Positions 63,355 through 64,000 of a stretch of DNA of 64,000 bases are shown in pieces (position 1 is the first letter of the stretch; each line of letters begins with the position of its first letter). Source of the stretch: Cavenderia fasciculata (Eukaryota; Evosea; Eumycetozoa; Acytosteliales; Cavenderiaceae); the NCBI RefSeq assembly GCF_000203815.1, contig NW_004457639.1, forward strand, positions 1,612,001-1,676,000. The letters are read 5' to 3'. Position numbers and translations under genes: made by a program. The notes below the pieces were generated by a model, which had not been told where the DNA came from, searched no databases, and was given only the letters and a program-made list of their open reading frames with translations.

Positions 63355-64000
63355 ACTAGAGATAATAAGGTTATCATTCTCTTTTTAATTGTTGTCTGTT
63401 TGGCAGTGGTCAAAGTACAGAGTAGTAACAGAGACACCAATGAGCAACCACAGGTAGTGTATGTTGACAAAAACTCATTGTGCCTAGTCGACTGTGGTAC
63501 TGAGATGTCACCCTTTTCCAACTTTGTCGATGCTATCCAACACATCACCGCCTTGCGTAGTAACAGGTCGTCGTCGGCTGTCAACATCGATTGGCTTCTT
63601 CAAAACAGCCACCACCAACAACAAGACTTGACTACCATCATTGTCAAAGATGGTATTTATCGTGGATCTAAAAACAAAGGTTTAGATATCAATTTTCCTT
63701 TGCATATTATGTATGTACATAAAAACATAGAGATAGAGATAAAAAAAAAAGAAAAAGAAAATTAAAAAATAATTTAAAAAAAAATAATAATAATAATGGA
63801 AATATTGGATGTGATGATCATGTGAAGATGGTTTTATTAATTAATCATAATTCTTTTCTATTTATTTTATTTTATATTTATTGTCATTTATTTTTTGAAC
63901 AGAGCTCAATCACCACCCAAACAAACAACCTACGTTTCAGTTAAATTCAACGATGCACAAGTAATCATTGATTGTGAGAATGTAGGTAATGCCATTACAG
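63355..64000 (+). CDS. Secreted MACPF-family protein 3, 5' part only
   Basis: The start MTRDNKVIILFLIVVCLAVV gives a signal peptide followed by the same protein as gene 1 to the end of the window. Exon 1 runs 63355-63710 and ends with the same donor (AT|GTATGT); exon 2 starts at 63903 and is cut by the window edge. Over the shared 640 bp it is identical to gene 1, including the intron, while the leader differs. By analogy the rest should encode beta-helix, PA14-like and MACPF parts, but none of that can be seen here. Its start is divergent from gene 2. Confidence 0.85.

Overview
The window comes from a social amoeba (Dictyostelia). The signs are short AT-rich GT..AG introns, AT-rich spacers full of triplet repeats, poly-Q and poly-N tracts in proteins, and dictyostelid-type gene families. 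Coding exons use many C-ending codons and are less AT-rich than in Dictyostelium discoideum, so a group 1/2 species such as Cavenderia or Heterostelium seems more likely; this is an inference from composition. All gene models below were spliced by eye, and reading phase was checked across each intron given.

Left part (1-19.2 kb): a BTB gene cut by the window edge; the signal peptidase subunit SPCS1 with a first coding exon that is only the ATG; a small secreted protein; the ribosome-biogenesis gene TSR1; a lysosomal alpha-mannosidase; an EEF1A-KMT-like methyltransferase; a basic Ser/Thr/Gln-rich protein; a five-exon coiled-coil protein; and an RWP-RK transcription factor. A 7.7 kb stretch with no convincing gene (19.2-27.0 kb) lies upstream of the RWP-RK gene.

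Middle (27-44 kb): WDR46/UTP7 and NOL12/RRP17 form a divergent ribosome-biogenesis pair. They share a two-part promoter motif with TSR1, 25 kb away. Next are a UbiE-like methyltransferase, two tandem copies of an unrecognised helical protein (the second carries an apparent one-base frameshift), a 69-residue Cys-rich secreted peptide, and two tandem ankyrin-like proteins. A roughly 130 bp piece of the RWP-RK coding sequence sits exactly at the junction between the tandem copies.

Right part (44-64 kb): a UBR-family RING/C-terminal-domain protein with a D/E tail; a membrane protein; a C2-TPR-PH-PH protein ending in a CaaX box; a serine carboxypeptidase; a degenerate coding-like block; and a cluster of large secreted proteins that combine a beta-helix of Pmp-like GGA repeats, a PA14-like domain, Cys-rich modules and a MACPF (perforin-like) domain. 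Two of these are whole and convergent. A third starts at the right edge and is identical over 640 bp, intron included, to the first. This cluster is the most striking feature of the window.
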